From Lachnospiraceae bacterium (GTDB taxonomy: Bacteria; Bacillota; Clostridia; Lachnospirales; Lachnospiraceae): a stretch of 64,000 bases of DNA. The notes below the pieces were generated by a model. That model ran no database searches. It was not told the DNA's origin and saw only the letters and a program-made list of their open reading frames with translations. The DNA lies in contig CAADSM010000001.1 in NCBI GenBank assembly GCA_900751785.1, positions 1 through 64,000 of the forward strand, in the 5' to 3' direction. A program made the position numbers and the translations under genes. Of the stretch, positions 20,449 through 28,826 are shown in pieces (positions within the stretch are counted from its first letter, which is position 1; every line of letters starts with the position of its first letter).

Positions 20449-21114
20449 TCACGCCTCAGCCTCCTGCACCGCGCTGCGCTTCACACTCACTGCTGCCCCA
20501 TCCCCCAGCGGAAGGATCGAGGTAGTCAGCTCTTCTCTGTGCTTCAATTCATAGAGATATTCCCTCATGCGCGCATGGATCGTCCTGTTCCGCCGCTCTA
20601 CAGCAAAGCGCGACTCGATCACATCTCCGTCCTGCATCACATTGTCAGACACCAGGCATCCGCCGTCAGCGAGCAGACGCAGGACGTCCGGCAGATAGTG
20701 GATATACTGCCCCTTTGCTGCATCCATAAATATAAAATCATAGGTCCCGTCCAGATCTTTGAGCACCTCTGCCGCATCCCCCTCGATCAGGGTGATCTGC
20801 TGCTCTCTTCCCGCCCTGCGGAAATTCTCCCGGGCGATCGGGATCCTCTTTTCATAATTCTCGATCGTCGTGATCCGGCACTCGGCCGGAGCATATTCAC
20901 TCATCAATAACGCAGAGAAACCTACGGCAGTTCCGACTTCCAGAATGCGCATAGGTTTTTGCAGCAAGAGAAGCACCTTGAGGAAGCTCTGCATCTCCCG
21001 CCGTATGATCGGCACTCCGTCTGCAAGAGCCTCCTGCTCGATGGCTTCCAGTATTTCACTGTTCTCTGTATCTAAAGAATTGATGAATGTAACAATACGT
21101 TCATCTACTATCAT
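20449..21114 (-). CDS. trmR: tRNA wobble uridine O-methyltransferase TrmR
   Basis: A 221-residue class I methyltransferase of the O-methyltransferase (YrrM) family. SAM motif I is VGTAVGFSALL (about 59-69), followed by the acidic TIENYEKR and FIFMDAAKGQY, which contains the metal and substrate aspartate. In Bacillus TrmR turns ho5U34 into mo5U34 with SAM. Its position just before the trhP gene and just after RNase J agrees with that role. The ribosome site is weak (GGATGTG), only three bases after the rnj stop, so translation may depend on coupling. Confidence 0.88.
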   Translation of the reverse strand: MIVDERIVTFINSLDTENSEILEAIEQEALADGVPIIRREMQSFLKVLLLLQKPMRILEVGTAVGFSALLMSEYAPAECRITTIENYEKRIPIARENFRRAGREQQITLIEGDAAEVLKDLDGTYDFIFMDAAKGQYIHYLPDVLRLLADGGCLVSDNVMQDGDVIESRFAVERRNRTIHARMREYLYELKHREELTTSILPLGDGAAVSVKRSAVQEAEA

Positions 21115-21117
21115 CTG

Positions 21118-22788
21118 TTACACATCCACATCCATTATGATCGGAATCACCATAGGTTTCCTCTTGGTCTTCTTCCAGATATAATCATTCATTGCATCAC
21201 GGATCACAAGCTTGATCCTGTTCCAGTCAGTATGGCGTCCTGACAGACACTTATCCAGCGCATCTGAGACCGCTTTCTTCGCATCGCCCATAAGCTGCTC
21301 GGACTCTCTCACATACACGAATCCCCTGGAAACGATGTCCGGGCCGGCAAGCAGGCGGTTCGTCCTTCTCTCCAGCGTCAGGACAACGATGATGATGCCG
21401 TCTTCCGCCAGATGCTGTCTGTCGCGCAGCACGATGTTTCCGACATCACCCACGCCAAGGCCGTCAACGAGAATCGCGCCGGTATGCACCTTGTCCACCA
21501 CCTTGCAGGACTCAGAATCCATCTCCAGCACATCACCAGACTGTATGATAAAGATATTCTCCTTCGGTATCCCAAGCGACCTCGCCACCTCGGCATTTGC
21601 CTTCAGATGGCGGTACTCACCGTGCACCGGCACAGCATATTTCGGTTTTACGAGGGAGTAGATCAGCTTCAGTTCTTCCTGGCAGGCATGTCCAGATACA
21701 TGGGCATCCTGGAAGATGACCTCCGCTCCCTTTGCCGACAGCTCGTTGATGACGCGGGAAACGGATTTCTCATTTCCCGGGATCGGATTGGAGCTGAAAA
21801 TGATCGTGTCATTCGGCTGGATCGTCACCCTGCGGTGCACGTCTGCAGCCATACGGGACAGGGCCGCCATAGACTCGCCCTGGCTTCCTGTTGTGATCAG
21901 CACCATCTTCTCAGGCGGATAGTTCTTCATCTCGTCGATCTCGATCAGTGTATTATCCGGCACGTTCAGATATCCGAGCTCTGACGCAGTCGAGATGATA
22001 TTCACCATGCTGCGGCCTTCCACGACAACTTTTCTTCCGTATTTGTAAGCCGAGTTGATGATCTGCTGCACGCGGTCCACATTCGACGCGAACGTCGCGA
22101 TGATCAGACGCGTATTCTGGTGCTCCGCGAAAATATGGTCGAACGTGATCCCCACCGTTCTCTCCGACTGGGTAAATCCCTTCCGCTCTGCGTTCGTGCT
22201 GTCCGACATCAGGGCAAGGACCCCTTTTCTGCCGATCTCCGCAAAACGCTGCAGGTCGATGGCATCTCCGAAGACCGGTGTGTAATCCACCTTGAAGTCT
22301 CCTGTGTGGACCACAACTCCCGCCGGCGAGTAGATCGCGAGTGCGGATGCATCCTGGATGCTGTGGTTCGTCTTGATAAACTCGATCCTGAACTTGCCCA
22401 GGTTGATGGACTGACCGTGGCGCACGACTTTCCTCTTCGTGCTCCGGAGCAGGTTGTGCTCCTTTAACTTGTTCTCAATGATACCCATCGTGAGCTTCGT
22501 CGTATAGATCGGCAGATTGATCTCCTTGAGAATATAGGGCAGCGCGCCGATATGATCCTCATGCCCATGGGTGATCACGAATCCCTTCACCTTCGACGCG
22601 TTATCCTTCAGGTACGTGACGTCCGGGATGACAAGATCGATGCCGAGCATATCATCCTCCGGGAATGCCAGACCACAGTCCACGACTACGATGCTGTCAT
22701 CGTACTCGAACGCCGTGATGTTCATACCGATCTGTTCGAGTCCGCCCAGCGGTATGATACGCAGTTTTCCATTGTTCTGTCTTTTCAA
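21118..22788 (-). CDS. rnj: ribonuclease J
   Basis: A 556-residue metallo-beta-lactamase/beta-CASP ribonuclease with endo- and 5'-exonuclease activity, central to mRNA turnover and rRNA maturation. The zinc motif HGHEDHIG lies at residues 74-81, followed by HTGDFK, the beta-CASP region with SDSTNAERKG and the C-terminal domain (about 450-556). The start is a TTG at 22788 behind GGAGGTG. Only one RNase J is in this window; whether it is J1 or J2 cannot be told. Confidence 0.95.
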   Translation of the reverse strand: MKRQNNGKLRIIPLGGLEQIGMNITAFEYDDSIVVVDCGLAFPEDDMLGIDLVIPDVTYLKDNASKVKGFVITHGHEDHIGALPYILKEINLPIYTTKLTMGIIENKLKEHNLLRSTKRKVVRHGQSINLGKFRIEFIKTNHSIQDASALAIYSPAGVVVHTGDFKVDYTPVFGDAIDLQRFAEIGRKGVLALMSDSTNAERKGFTQSERTVGITFDHIFAEHQNTRLIIATFASNVDRVQQIINSAYKYGRKVVVEGRSMVNIISTASELGYLNVPDNTLIEIDEMKNYPPEKMVLITTGSQGESMAALSRMAADVHRRVTIQPNDTIIFSSNPIPGNEKSVSRVINELSAKGAEVIFQDAHVSGHACQEELKLIYSLVKPKYAVPVHGEYRHLKANAEVARSLGIPKENIFIIQSGDVLEMDSESCKVVDKVHTGAILVDGLGVGDVGNIVLRDRQHLAEDGIIIVVLTLERRTNRLLAGPDIVSRGFVYVRESEQLMGDAKKAVSDALDKCLSGRHTDWNRIKLVIRDAMNDYIWKKTKRKPMVIPIIMDVDV

Positions 22789-22844
22789 TAAACAAACACC
22801 TCCATCATAATTTATGTATTTTTCAGCACTTTACTTAAGGACAC

Positions 22845-22872
22845 AAAAAGAACAGCAGTACGATATGCTGCT
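22845..22872 (-). terminator. hairpin between fur and rnj
   Basis: CAGCA / TGCTG stem (22853-22870). The minus strand continues with TTCTTTTTG. A likely terminator or attenuator after fur. Confidence 0.45.
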
Positions 22873-22885
22873 TTCTCGAAAAAGA

Positions 22886-23347
22886 CTATTTTCTTTTTCT
22901 CATGCATTCTCTGCATATCCCATAAAACTTGAGTTCATGATCCAGAACATGGAAACCGGTCGCTTTCTCAATATGATGTTCCAGATCATCGAGAAGATCC
23001 GCGTCAAAAGGGATCACCTTGCTGCATCTTCTGCAAATGAGATGGTGGTGATTGTGCTTCGCTTCCCCCTCAAAAAGATGTCCGAGCTCATAGCGCACGC
23101 ATCCGTCGTCAAAACTGATCCTGTCCACAAGCTGCATGTCCCACAGCAGCTGCAGCGTTCTGTAAACTGTAGCCAGTCCGATCTCCGGATAGTCCTCTGA
23201 GACAAGCTCATAAATATCCTCCGCAGTCATATGGCTGCCGTTGTTCTGTTCCAGCACTGATAAAACGAGCAGCCTCTGGCGTGTCACCTTCAGCCCTTTT
23301 TCTTTTAATCTTTTCTTCAGCAGTTCCTGCATCTTCTCCTGTTCCAT
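22886..23347 (-). CDS. fur: Fur family metal-dependent repressor
   Basis: A 153-residue ferric uptake regulator-type protein. An N-terminal winged helix (about 15-85; LKVTRQRLLVLSVL, GLATVYRTLQLL) binds DNA. The C-terminal dimerisation domain has HNHHHLIC, two CxxC pairs (CRRC, CREC) for structural zinc, and HVLDHELKFYGIC. It could be Fur or PerR; nothing visible settles this. A Fur-box-like palindrome is found upstream of pflB in the same window. It is placed after the ireB-ruvX-DUF1292 genes. Confidence 0.93.
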   Translation of the reverse strand: MEQEKMQELLKKRLKEKGLKVTRQRLLVLSVLEQNNGSHMTAEDIYELVSEDYPEIGLATVYRTLQLLWDMQLVDRISFDDGCVRYELGHLFEGEAKHNHHHLICRRCSKVIPFDADLLDDLEHHIEKATGFHVLDHELKFYGICRECMRKRK

Positions 23348-23420
23348 CAGCGTTTTCGTCTCCCGCAGTAAGTATATCTATTGTAAATATCCGCTGACAG
23401 TCCTCTCTGTCAGACGGATC

Positions 23421-23681
23421 TTACATTTCTATGTTCACATCCTCCAGCAGCTCCTCAAATACCTTCGACACTGCCAGAAGTTCTGTCTCATCCTCAACGA
23501 TCTCGTATACACTGTCTGCCTGCTTCGGCTGGCTGACCTCTTTTAAGATCAGACACTCCGCGTCGTCCTCCTGGGAGTCCGTCACCAGTATGTATGCAGA
23601 TCCGTTGATCTTCGTCTCCTCGAGCACAAAAAATTCGTCCTCTCCGCTTCCGTCTCCAAATGTGAATCTCACTTTTTCCAT
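23421..23681 (-). CDS. DUF1292 protein (YrzB-like)
   Basis: An 86-residue acidic protein of the DUF1292 family (KVRFTFGDGSGEDEFFVLEETKINGSAYILV, then a strand-rich second half). The function is unknown, but in Firmicutes it forms a conserved trio yrzL-yrrK-yrzB, which is repeated here with ireB and ruvX upstream. Twelve bases separate it from ruvX. Confidence 0.9.
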   Translation of the reverse strand: MEKVRFTFGDGSGEDEFFVLEETKINGSAYILVTDSQEDDAECLILKEVSQPKQADSVYEIVEDETELLAVSKVFEELLEDVNIEM

Positions 23682-23693
23682 CTGAATATCCCC

Positions 23694-24158
23694 TTATTCC
23701 TCTGCATCTTCTCCCGCGGTCTTTTCCATCTCATGCTGTATATGCACGGAGTCAAGATACCCCTGCAGGATAAACACAGCTGCTATCTTGTCAATATATT
23801 TCTTCCGGTTCTCTCTCCTCACACTGCTCTCGATCAGAGTGCGCTCTGCCGCAGCCGTGGTGAGCCTTTCATCCCACAGGATGATCTCCAGTCCCGTTCT
23901 CCTGGCCAGCATGTCGCGAAATTCAAGAGTCTTCTGTGCTCTCTCCCCTATATCATTGTTCATATGCTTCGGAAATCCAAGCACGATCTTCTCAGCGCCG
24001 TACTCCCGTGCAAGTTCTTCGATCCGTGCACAGGTGCGCCGCAGCTTGTTCTCCTCTTTGCGCTGTATTGTCTCCACTCCCTGGGCCGTGAGACCGAGCG
24101 GGTCGCTCACCGCCACGCCCACGGTCTTGGAGCCGTAATCCAGTCCCAAAACTCTCAT
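23694..24158 (-). CDS. ruvX: Holliday junction resolvase-like RuvX (YqgF)
   Basis: A 154-residue RNase H-fold nuclease. Motifs [19 protein letters not shown] (first catalytic aspartate), [12 protein letters not shown] and [11 protein letters not shown] are present. The family takes part in 5' end processing of pre-16S rRNA and has been proposed to resolve Holliday junctions. Seven bases after ireB, with the conserved neighbours, so the call is firm. Confidence 0.95.
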   Translation of the reverse strand: MRVLGLDYGSKTVGVAVSDPLGLTAQGVETIQRKEENKLRRTCARIEELAREYGAEKIVLGFPKHMNNDIGERAQKTLEFRDMLARRTGLEIILWDERLTTAAAERTLIESSVRRENRKKYIDKIAAVFILQGYLDSVHIQHEMEKTAGEDAEE

Positions 24159-24165
24159 ATCGTGA

Positions 24166-24429
24166 TTATTCCCATGAATTGTGATCGATATACGCTTTCA
24201 GGAGTTCTTCGACCAGTTCATCCCTTTCCACCTTCATGACAAGGCTTCTCGCGCCATTGTAGCTGGTGATATACGTCGGATCACCGGACATGATATAGCC
24301 GACGATCTGATTCACCGGATTATATCCCTTCTCTTTCAGCGCCTTGAACACGATCTCAAGAATATCCTTGGCTGAGATCTGCGGTCCCGGCTCGACCTGA
24401 AAGAACTGGGTATTACTTAAATCACTCAT
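24166..24429 (-). CDS. ireB: IreB family regulatory phosphoprotein
   Basis: An 87-residue protein of the IreB (UPF0297, YrzL) family, with [44 protein letters not shown]. In Enterococcus IreB is phosphorylated by the Ser/Thr kinase IreK and affects cephalosporin resistance; the N-terminal TQ threonine is in place here. It starts behind AAGGAGG and is first of the ireB-ruvX-DUF1292 set. A short coupled reading frame precedes it. Confidence 0.93.
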   Translation of the reverse strand: MSDLSNTQFFQVEPGPQISAKDILEIVFKALKEKGYNPVNQIVGYIMSGDPTYITSYNGARSLVMKVERDELVEELLKAYIDHNSWE

Positions 24430-24505
24430 TTTCGTTCCTCCTTAAATACTTCAATATTACTTCTACATCTATCCTCCGGATCAGAGTAAATGACGGAATC
24501 GCCAT
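24422..24505 (-). CDS. possible 27-residue leader peptide before ireB
   Basis: An ATG at 24505 behind CAGGAG opens a 27-codon frame (MAIPSFTLIRRIDV...) whose stop overlaps the ireB start region (AATGAGTGA). The ireB ribosome site lies inside it. It is small and mildly basic, with no recognised family. It could be a translated coupling peptide or chance; the well-placed ribosome site is the only support. Confidence 0.3.
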   Translation of the reverse strand: MAIPSFTLIRRIDVEVILKYLRRNENE

Positions 24506-24577
24506 GTATTTCTCCTGAATCCTTCTGACAAAACCCAGATACCCTATTTACAATTTTAATATAAGAACACGCAAATT

Positions 24578-25879
24578 TCAACGTATAATTTGTGAATCGT
24601 TATCAACTCGAACCTTCACGATCTGGTTCCTCAGATCCTCTTCCTGTTCCAGGGCAATCTTGATATACTCCTTCGTATGCCCGGTCTGCACGGTCCTTCC
24701 TTCGATGACGGCAGGCTCTTCCACCAGCACTTCCACTTCTTTTCCCACGAAGCTTTCTTCGTAGGCTTTCCGCTTTTTCTCTCCAAGGCTGATCATAAGA
24801 GCGCTCCGCCGGGCCTTCACCTGTTCGCTGACCTGTCCTTCCATCACTGCCGCCTTGGTGCCCTCCCGCTTGGAGTATTTGAATATATGCGTCTCGTAGA
24901 AATCCACCTTGTCCACGAACTCCATGGACTGTCTGAACTCCTCCTCCGTCTCCCCGGGGAAGCCGACGATCACATCTGTCGTCAGCGCGGGATGGTCAAA
25001 ATATTTCCGGAGGATCTGACATTTCTCATAGTACTCTCCGCTGGTATATCGGCGGTTCATCCGCTTCAGGGTGGCATCGCATCCGCTCTGCAGCGAAAGA
25101 TGGAAATGCGGGCACATCTTCGGGAGCGCGGCGATCGCCTCCGCAAATTCCTCCGTCACGATCCCCGGCTCCAGGGATCCCAGACGGATCCTGCTGATCC
25201 CGTCCACCTCGTGGACCGCGCGGATCAGCTCCAGGAGATGCCGCTCTCCGTCAAAATCGATCCCGTAGGAGCTCAGGTGGATCCCGGTGAGCACTACCTC
25301 ACGATAGCCGTTCTCGGCGAGAGAACGCACCTCCCGGATCACATCCTCCACAGTCCTGCTCCTCACCCTGCCGCGCGCATACGGGATGATGCAGTAGGTA
25401 CAGAACTGATTGCAGCCGTCCTGGACCTTGATGTATGCCCGCGTGTGGTCACCGGGGCGCGTCAGAGAAAGAGGCTCGTATTCTCTTGTACGGGAGATAT
25501 CCTCCACCTCTTCCAGGCATGTGTCTTCTGCTTTGTTCTTCTGATATTCCTCGAGAACAGTGATCAGATCCTTCTTCCTGTTGTTCCCAAGCACGATATC
25601 GATGCACGGATCGATCTCCTGTTTTTCCGCCTGCGCCTGGACATAGCACCCGGCTGCCACCACGATGGCATCAGGGTTCATCTTCCTCGCCCGATGGAGC
25701 ATCTGGCGTGACTTTCTATCCGCAATATTAGTCACTGTACAAGTGTTTATGATATAGATATCCGCCCCCTCTTTAAATGGGACGATCTCATATCCAGCCT
25801 TTTCCAGCATCTCCTGCATTGCTTCCGTCTCGTATGCATTTACCTTGCAGCCAAGGTTGTGCAGCGCCGCTTTTTTCAT
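24578..25879 (-). CDS. mtaB: tRNA methylthiotransferase MtaB
   Basis: A 433-residue radical SAM methylthiotransferase that adds a methylthio group to t6A37 of tRNA (ms2t6A). The N-terminal UPF0004 domain has three cluster cysteines (NLGCKVN, INTCTVT, AAGCYVQ), the radical SAM core has CNQFCTYCIIPYARG (about 155), and a C-terminal TRAM domain (about 370-430) binds tRNA. The opening LGCKVN rather than YGCQMN separates MtaB from MiaB. It is divergent from the HPr-like gene. Confidence 0.95.
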   Translation of the reverse strand: MKKAALHNLGCKVNAYETEAMQEMLEKAGYEIVPFKEGADIYIINTCTVTNIADRKSRQMLHRARKMNPDAIVVAAGCYVQAQAEKQEIDPCIDIVLGNNRKKDLITVLEEYQKNKAEDTCLEEVEDISRTREYEPLSLTRPGDHTRAYIKVQDGCNQFCTYCIIPYARGRVRSRTVEDVIREVRSLAENGYREVVLTGIHLSSYGIDFDGERHLLELIRAVHEVDGISRIRLGSLEPGIVTEEFAEAIAALPKMCPHFHLSLQSGCDATLKRMNRRYTSGEYYEKCQILRKYFDHPALTTDVIVGFPGETEEEFRQSMEFVDKVDFYETHIFKYSKREGTKAAVMEGQVSEQVKARRSALMISLGEKKRKAYEESFVGKEVEVLVEEPAVIEGRTVQTGHTKEYIKIALEQEEDLRNQIVKVRVDNDSQIIR

Positions 25880-25911
25880 AATTATATTTACCTCTTTTAC
25901 TCTATTGTTTC

Positions 25912-25940
25912 TTGACTTTTACCATATCTTCCCGTAAAAT
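25912..25940 (+). promoter_or_regulatory. promoter of the HPr-like gene
   Basis: TTGACT (25912-25917), a 17-base spacer and TAAAAT (25935-25940). Transcription would start close to 25947, directly before the first leader hairpin. Confidence 0.7.
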
Positions 25941-25947
25941 ATAGCTA

Positions 25948-25993
25948 GGGCGAAAGCCCGGTATTATTGGGTCCGAACGGCTCAATAGCTATA
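25948..25993 (+). promoter_or_regulatory. structured leader of the HPr-like gene
   Basis: Two hairpins in a leader of about 80 bases. The first is GGGC-GAAA-GCCC (25948-25959), a GNRA-type tetraloop at the likely 5' end of the RNA. The second is a 7-bp helix with one or two G-U pairs around loop CGAAC (25967-25985). TATAGCTA at 25940 and its complement at 25986-25993 could close a three-way junction, but the 5' arm overlaps the -10 box and may not be transcribed. I do not recognise a known riboswitch class. Confidence 0.4.
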
Positions 25994-26027
25994 CTTTATT
26001 GTATAATTCAAGGAGGGATTTTTCAAA

Positions 26028-26261
26028 ATGAAAACAGTACAGATTTCATTAAACTCAATCGACAAAGTAAAATCTTTTGTCAACGAAATTACAAAGTATG
26101 ACAATGACTTCGATTTAGTATCCGGAAGATATGTTATAGATGCCAAATCAATCATGGGTATTTTCAGTCTGGATCTTTCTAAGCCGATCGACCTCAACAT
26201 CCACGCTGACGGCGATGTAAGTGAAATCCTGGCTGCTCTGGATCCGTACATCATCAAATAG
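26028..26261 (+). CDS. HPr-family protein lacking the active-site histidine (Crh-like)
   Basis: A 77-residue protein with the HPr fold pattern. The segment KSIMGIFSLDL matches the HPr helix-B region, and serine 41 corresponds to the regulatory serine 46 phosphorylated by HPr kinase. The normal GIHARPA segment with the phosphorylated histidine 15 is missing: residues 8-17 read LNSIDKVKSF. The protein therefore cannot carry phosphate in sugar PTS transport, but could be a regulatory partner like Crh of Bacillus. RBS AAGGAGG, own promoter and terminator; it stands as a single-gene unit. Confidence 0.85.
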   Translation: MKTVQISLNSIDKVKSFVNEITKYDNDFDLVSGRYVIDAKSIMGIFSLDLSKPIDLNIHADGDVSEILAALDPYIIK

Positions 26262-26281
26262 TGATTTCGATTTTATTGAAA

Positions 26282-26314
26282 AGAGCTGTCGCTCAGAGTG
26301 ACAGCTCTTTTTTT
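26282..26314. terminator. terminator of the HPr-like gene
   Basis: A 9-bp stem AGAGCTGTC / GACAGCTCT, followed on the plus strand by a run of seven T. It may also stop thiI transcripts from the other side. Confidence 0.9.
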
Positions 26315-26389
26315 CTGCCTGTAATCTCCTCCGGTCTCCTCAGACCCGTATTTCTCGAAAGGATCCCGCCGCTTTTCAGGCGGTCAGGA

Positions 26390-27580
26390 CTAAGCGTCCT
26401 GTCCCACCATGATGATCTCGGCTGTATCTACCGCTGTCTTTACAAGTTCATCTATCTTTTCTGTCAGGTTCAGCTCAGACTTCTCCATCCGCTCTACGCT
26501 CGGCTTCGTGACAGGATGTTTCGCCACGAAAATAGTACAGCAGTCCTCGAACGGCTGTATGGATACCTCATAAGTGTCGATCTTCTCTGATATCTCCACG
26601 ATCTCCCGCTTGTCGAATCCGATCAGCGGACGATAGACCGGAAGCGTGCACACTGCGTTCGTCGCAGCAAGACTCTGCATTGTCTGGCTCGCCCCCTGTC
26701 CGATACTCTCTCCCGTGATGAGGCCGAGACATCCGTCCTTTTTCGCAAACTGCTCTGCGATCCGCATCATATAGCGGCGCATGATGATCGTCAGCTCCTC
26801 ATGGGGACATTTTTCATAGATATAAAGCTGGATATCCGTGAAGTTGACTACATGGAGCTTGATCGGTCCTGCGTACTTCGATACGAGGCGCGCAAGATCC
26901 ACTACCTTCTCCTTCGCTCTCTCGCTCGTATACGGCGGCGCGTGGAAATAGACCGCCTCGAGCTCGACTCCGCGCTTCGCGATCATATATCCTGCAACCG
27001 GGCTGTCTATGCCGCCTGAGAGGAGCAGCATTGCGCTTCCGTTTGTTCCCACAGGCATTCCCCCCGGTCCCGGAATGATCTCAGAATAAATATAGACCTC
27101 CTCGCGGATCTCCACGTTCAGCTTCACATCCGGATCGTGCACATCCACCTTCGTCTCCGGGAAAGCTTCCAGTATCGCCTCTCCCAGCTCGCAGTTGATC
27201 TCCATTGAGTTCATCGGATATCGCTTGTTAGCTCTTCTCGCCTCCACCTTAAAGGTCAGGTCCTTATCCGGATACATCTGTTCCATGTAGGAGACGACGT
27301 CCTTTTTCAGCTGGCCGATCTCAGCGACCGCCACGCGCACGACCGGGCAGATCCCTACGATCCCGAAGACTCGTTTCAGGCTTTCCACAGTCTCTTCATA
27401 ATCATATTCGCCCTCACAGTCTACATAGACTCTGCCGTGGCATTTATGAACGAGAAAGGTCCCGTCCACACCGCGCAGTGCAAACCGGATCTGACGCACA
27501 AGGGCGTCCTCAAACATATAACGGTTCTTCCCTTTGATCCCTATCTCTCCGTACTTGATCAAAAATGAATGAAATCTCAT
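26390..27580 (-). CDS. thiI: tRNA 4-thiouridine synthase ThiI
   Basis: A 396-residue sulfur transferase that makes 4-thiouridine at position 8 of tRNA and, in some bacteria, takes part in thiazole synthesis. It has an N-terminal ferredoxin-like and THUMP region (about 1-165) and a PP-loop ATPase with LLSGGIDSPVAGYM (around 190). The C-terminal rhodanese domain of the E. coli enzyme is absent, as in Bacillus, where a dedicated cysteine desulfurase delivers sulfur. Such an enzyme is encoded just upstream. The start at 27580 is set by GGAGAG; the longer frame lacks a ribosome site. Confidence 0.96.
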   Translation of the reverse strand: MRFHSFLIKYGEIGIKGKNRYMFEDALVRQIRFALRGVDGTFLVHKCHGRVYVDCEGEYDYEETVESLKRVFGIVGICPVVRVAVAEIGQLKKDVVSYMEQMYPDKDLTFKVEARRANKRYPMNSMEINCELGEAILEAFPETKVDVHDPDVKLNVEIREEVYIYSEIIPGPGGMPVGTNGSAMLLLSGGIDSPVAGYMIAKRGVELEAVYFHAPPYTSERAKEKVVDLARLVSKYAGPIKLHVVNFTDIQLYIYEKCPHEELTIIMRRYMMRIAEQFAKKDGCLGLITGESIGQGASQTMQSLAATNAVCTLPVYRPLIGFDKREIVEISEKIDTYEVSIQPFEDCCTIFVAKHPVTKPSVERMEKSELNLTEKIDELVKTAVDTAEIIMVGQDA

Positions 27581-27656
27581 CGTACTCTCCTTTACCTCGC
27601 CGCTGCAGCGTGAAGCGGCCATCCGTCCTCACCTGGCGGCAGGGACTCTTCTAACA

Positions 27657-28814
27657 TTAGTGTCTCGTATATTTCCGAAGCATCGGTACACAATTATATA
27701 GTGTTTCCAGCGTATAGTCAATTTCTTCTTTCGTTGTAAACTCTGACATGCTGAATCGCAGCGTTGCGTCCAGATACTCTCTCGCCGCTCCGATGCCTTT
27801 CAGCACCCCGCTGACAGCAGGATGATTGGACGAGCAGGCTGATCCGGACGATACATAGATCCCTTTTTCCTCCAGCGCATGCAGGAGCACCTCGCTGCGG
27901 ATCCCCGCGATCCCTACGCTGATGATGTGGGGAGCGCTCCCTTCGTCTGTCAGTCCGTGAACTGTTGTATTGTCGATCTTAGCGATACCGTCGAGAAAAT
28001 ATCCCTTCAGCTCCCTCATCAGCGCAGTCTTCATATCCAGATCCTGATAGATCATCTTTGCCGCAAGACCGAGTCCTGCGATCCCCGGAACATTCTCTGT
28101 TCCGGAGCGGATATTCTTCTGCTGCTCTCCGCCGAACACGATCGGACGTATTTTCACCTTATCTGCTATATATAGGAACCCGGTCCCCTTCGGTCCGTGG
28201 ATCTTATGTCCGCTGGCCGACAGCAGATCGATGCCCATCCGCTTCGGGTAAATATGATATTTTCCGAAGCCCTGGACAGCGTCGGAATGGAACAGGATAG
28301 AGGGATTATATTTCTTCACGATCCGCGCCGCCTCCTCAACAGGCTGGACGGTCCCGACCTCATTATTCACATACATGACAGAGACAAGGATGGTCTCGGG
28401 ACAGAGCGCCTCCTTCAGCGCCTCCAGCTTGATCCTCCCCTGGGCGTCCACCGGGAGATAGGTGACCCGGAATCCTTCCTCTTCCTCCAGATACCGCATT
28501 GTATTCAGGATAGCCGGGTGCTCGATGGAGGAGGTGATCAGATGGTTCCCTGCCCTTCTGTTTGCTCTGGCACAGCCGATCAGGGCCAGGTTGTCGCTCT
28601 CGGTCCCCCCGGATGTAAATACGATCTCCTTCGCATTCACCTTGAGGATCTTCGCCAGCGTCTCCTTGGCTTCCCGGATATAGTGCTCCGCCTCAACGCC
28701 CTTCCGGTGCATGGAAGACGGATTTCCGTAATCTCTGCACATGACTTTATATACCAGTTCTCCCACTTCCGGATAGCTCATCGTAGTGGCAGAATTGTCC
28801 AAATATACTTCCAT
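27657..28814 (-). CDS. cysteine desulfurase (NifS/IscS family)
   Basis: A 385-residue PLP enzyme that removes sulfur from cysteine as an enzyme-bound persulfide. It has VYLDNSATT at the start, HSDAVQ, the PLP lysine in SGHKIHGPKG (around 205) and the persulfide cysteine in SSGSACSS (around 330). The group II-like spacing matches desulfurases paired with ThiI (NifZ/YrvO type). It precedes thiI, so its likely partner is ThiI. Confidence 0.94.
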   Translation of the reverse strand: MEVYLDNSATTMSYPEVGELVYKVMCRDYGNPSSMHRKGVEAEHYIREAKETLAKILKVNAKEIVFTSGGTESDNLALIGCARANRRAGNHLITSSIEHPAILNTMRYLEEEEGFRVTYLPVDAQGRIKLEALKEALCPETILVSVMYVNNEVGTVQPVEEAARIVKKYNPSILFHSDAVQGFGKYHIYPKRMGIDLLSASGHKIHGPKGTGFLYIADKVKIRPIVFGGEQQKNIRSGTENVPGIAGLGLAAKMIYQDLDMKTALMRELKGYFLDGIAKIDNTTVHGLTDEGSAPHIISVGIAGIRSEVLLHALEEKGIYVSSGSACSSNHPAVSGVLKGIGAAREYLDATLRFSMSEFTTKEEIDYTLETLYNCVPMLRKYTRH

Positions 28815-28826
28815 TTTCCCTTTCCT

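Noticed and set aside
25940-25993. Three-way-junction riboswitch before the HPr-like gene
   Set aside because: The closing stem overlaps the -10 box, so its 5' arm is probably not transcribed; kept only as a candidate leader structure.
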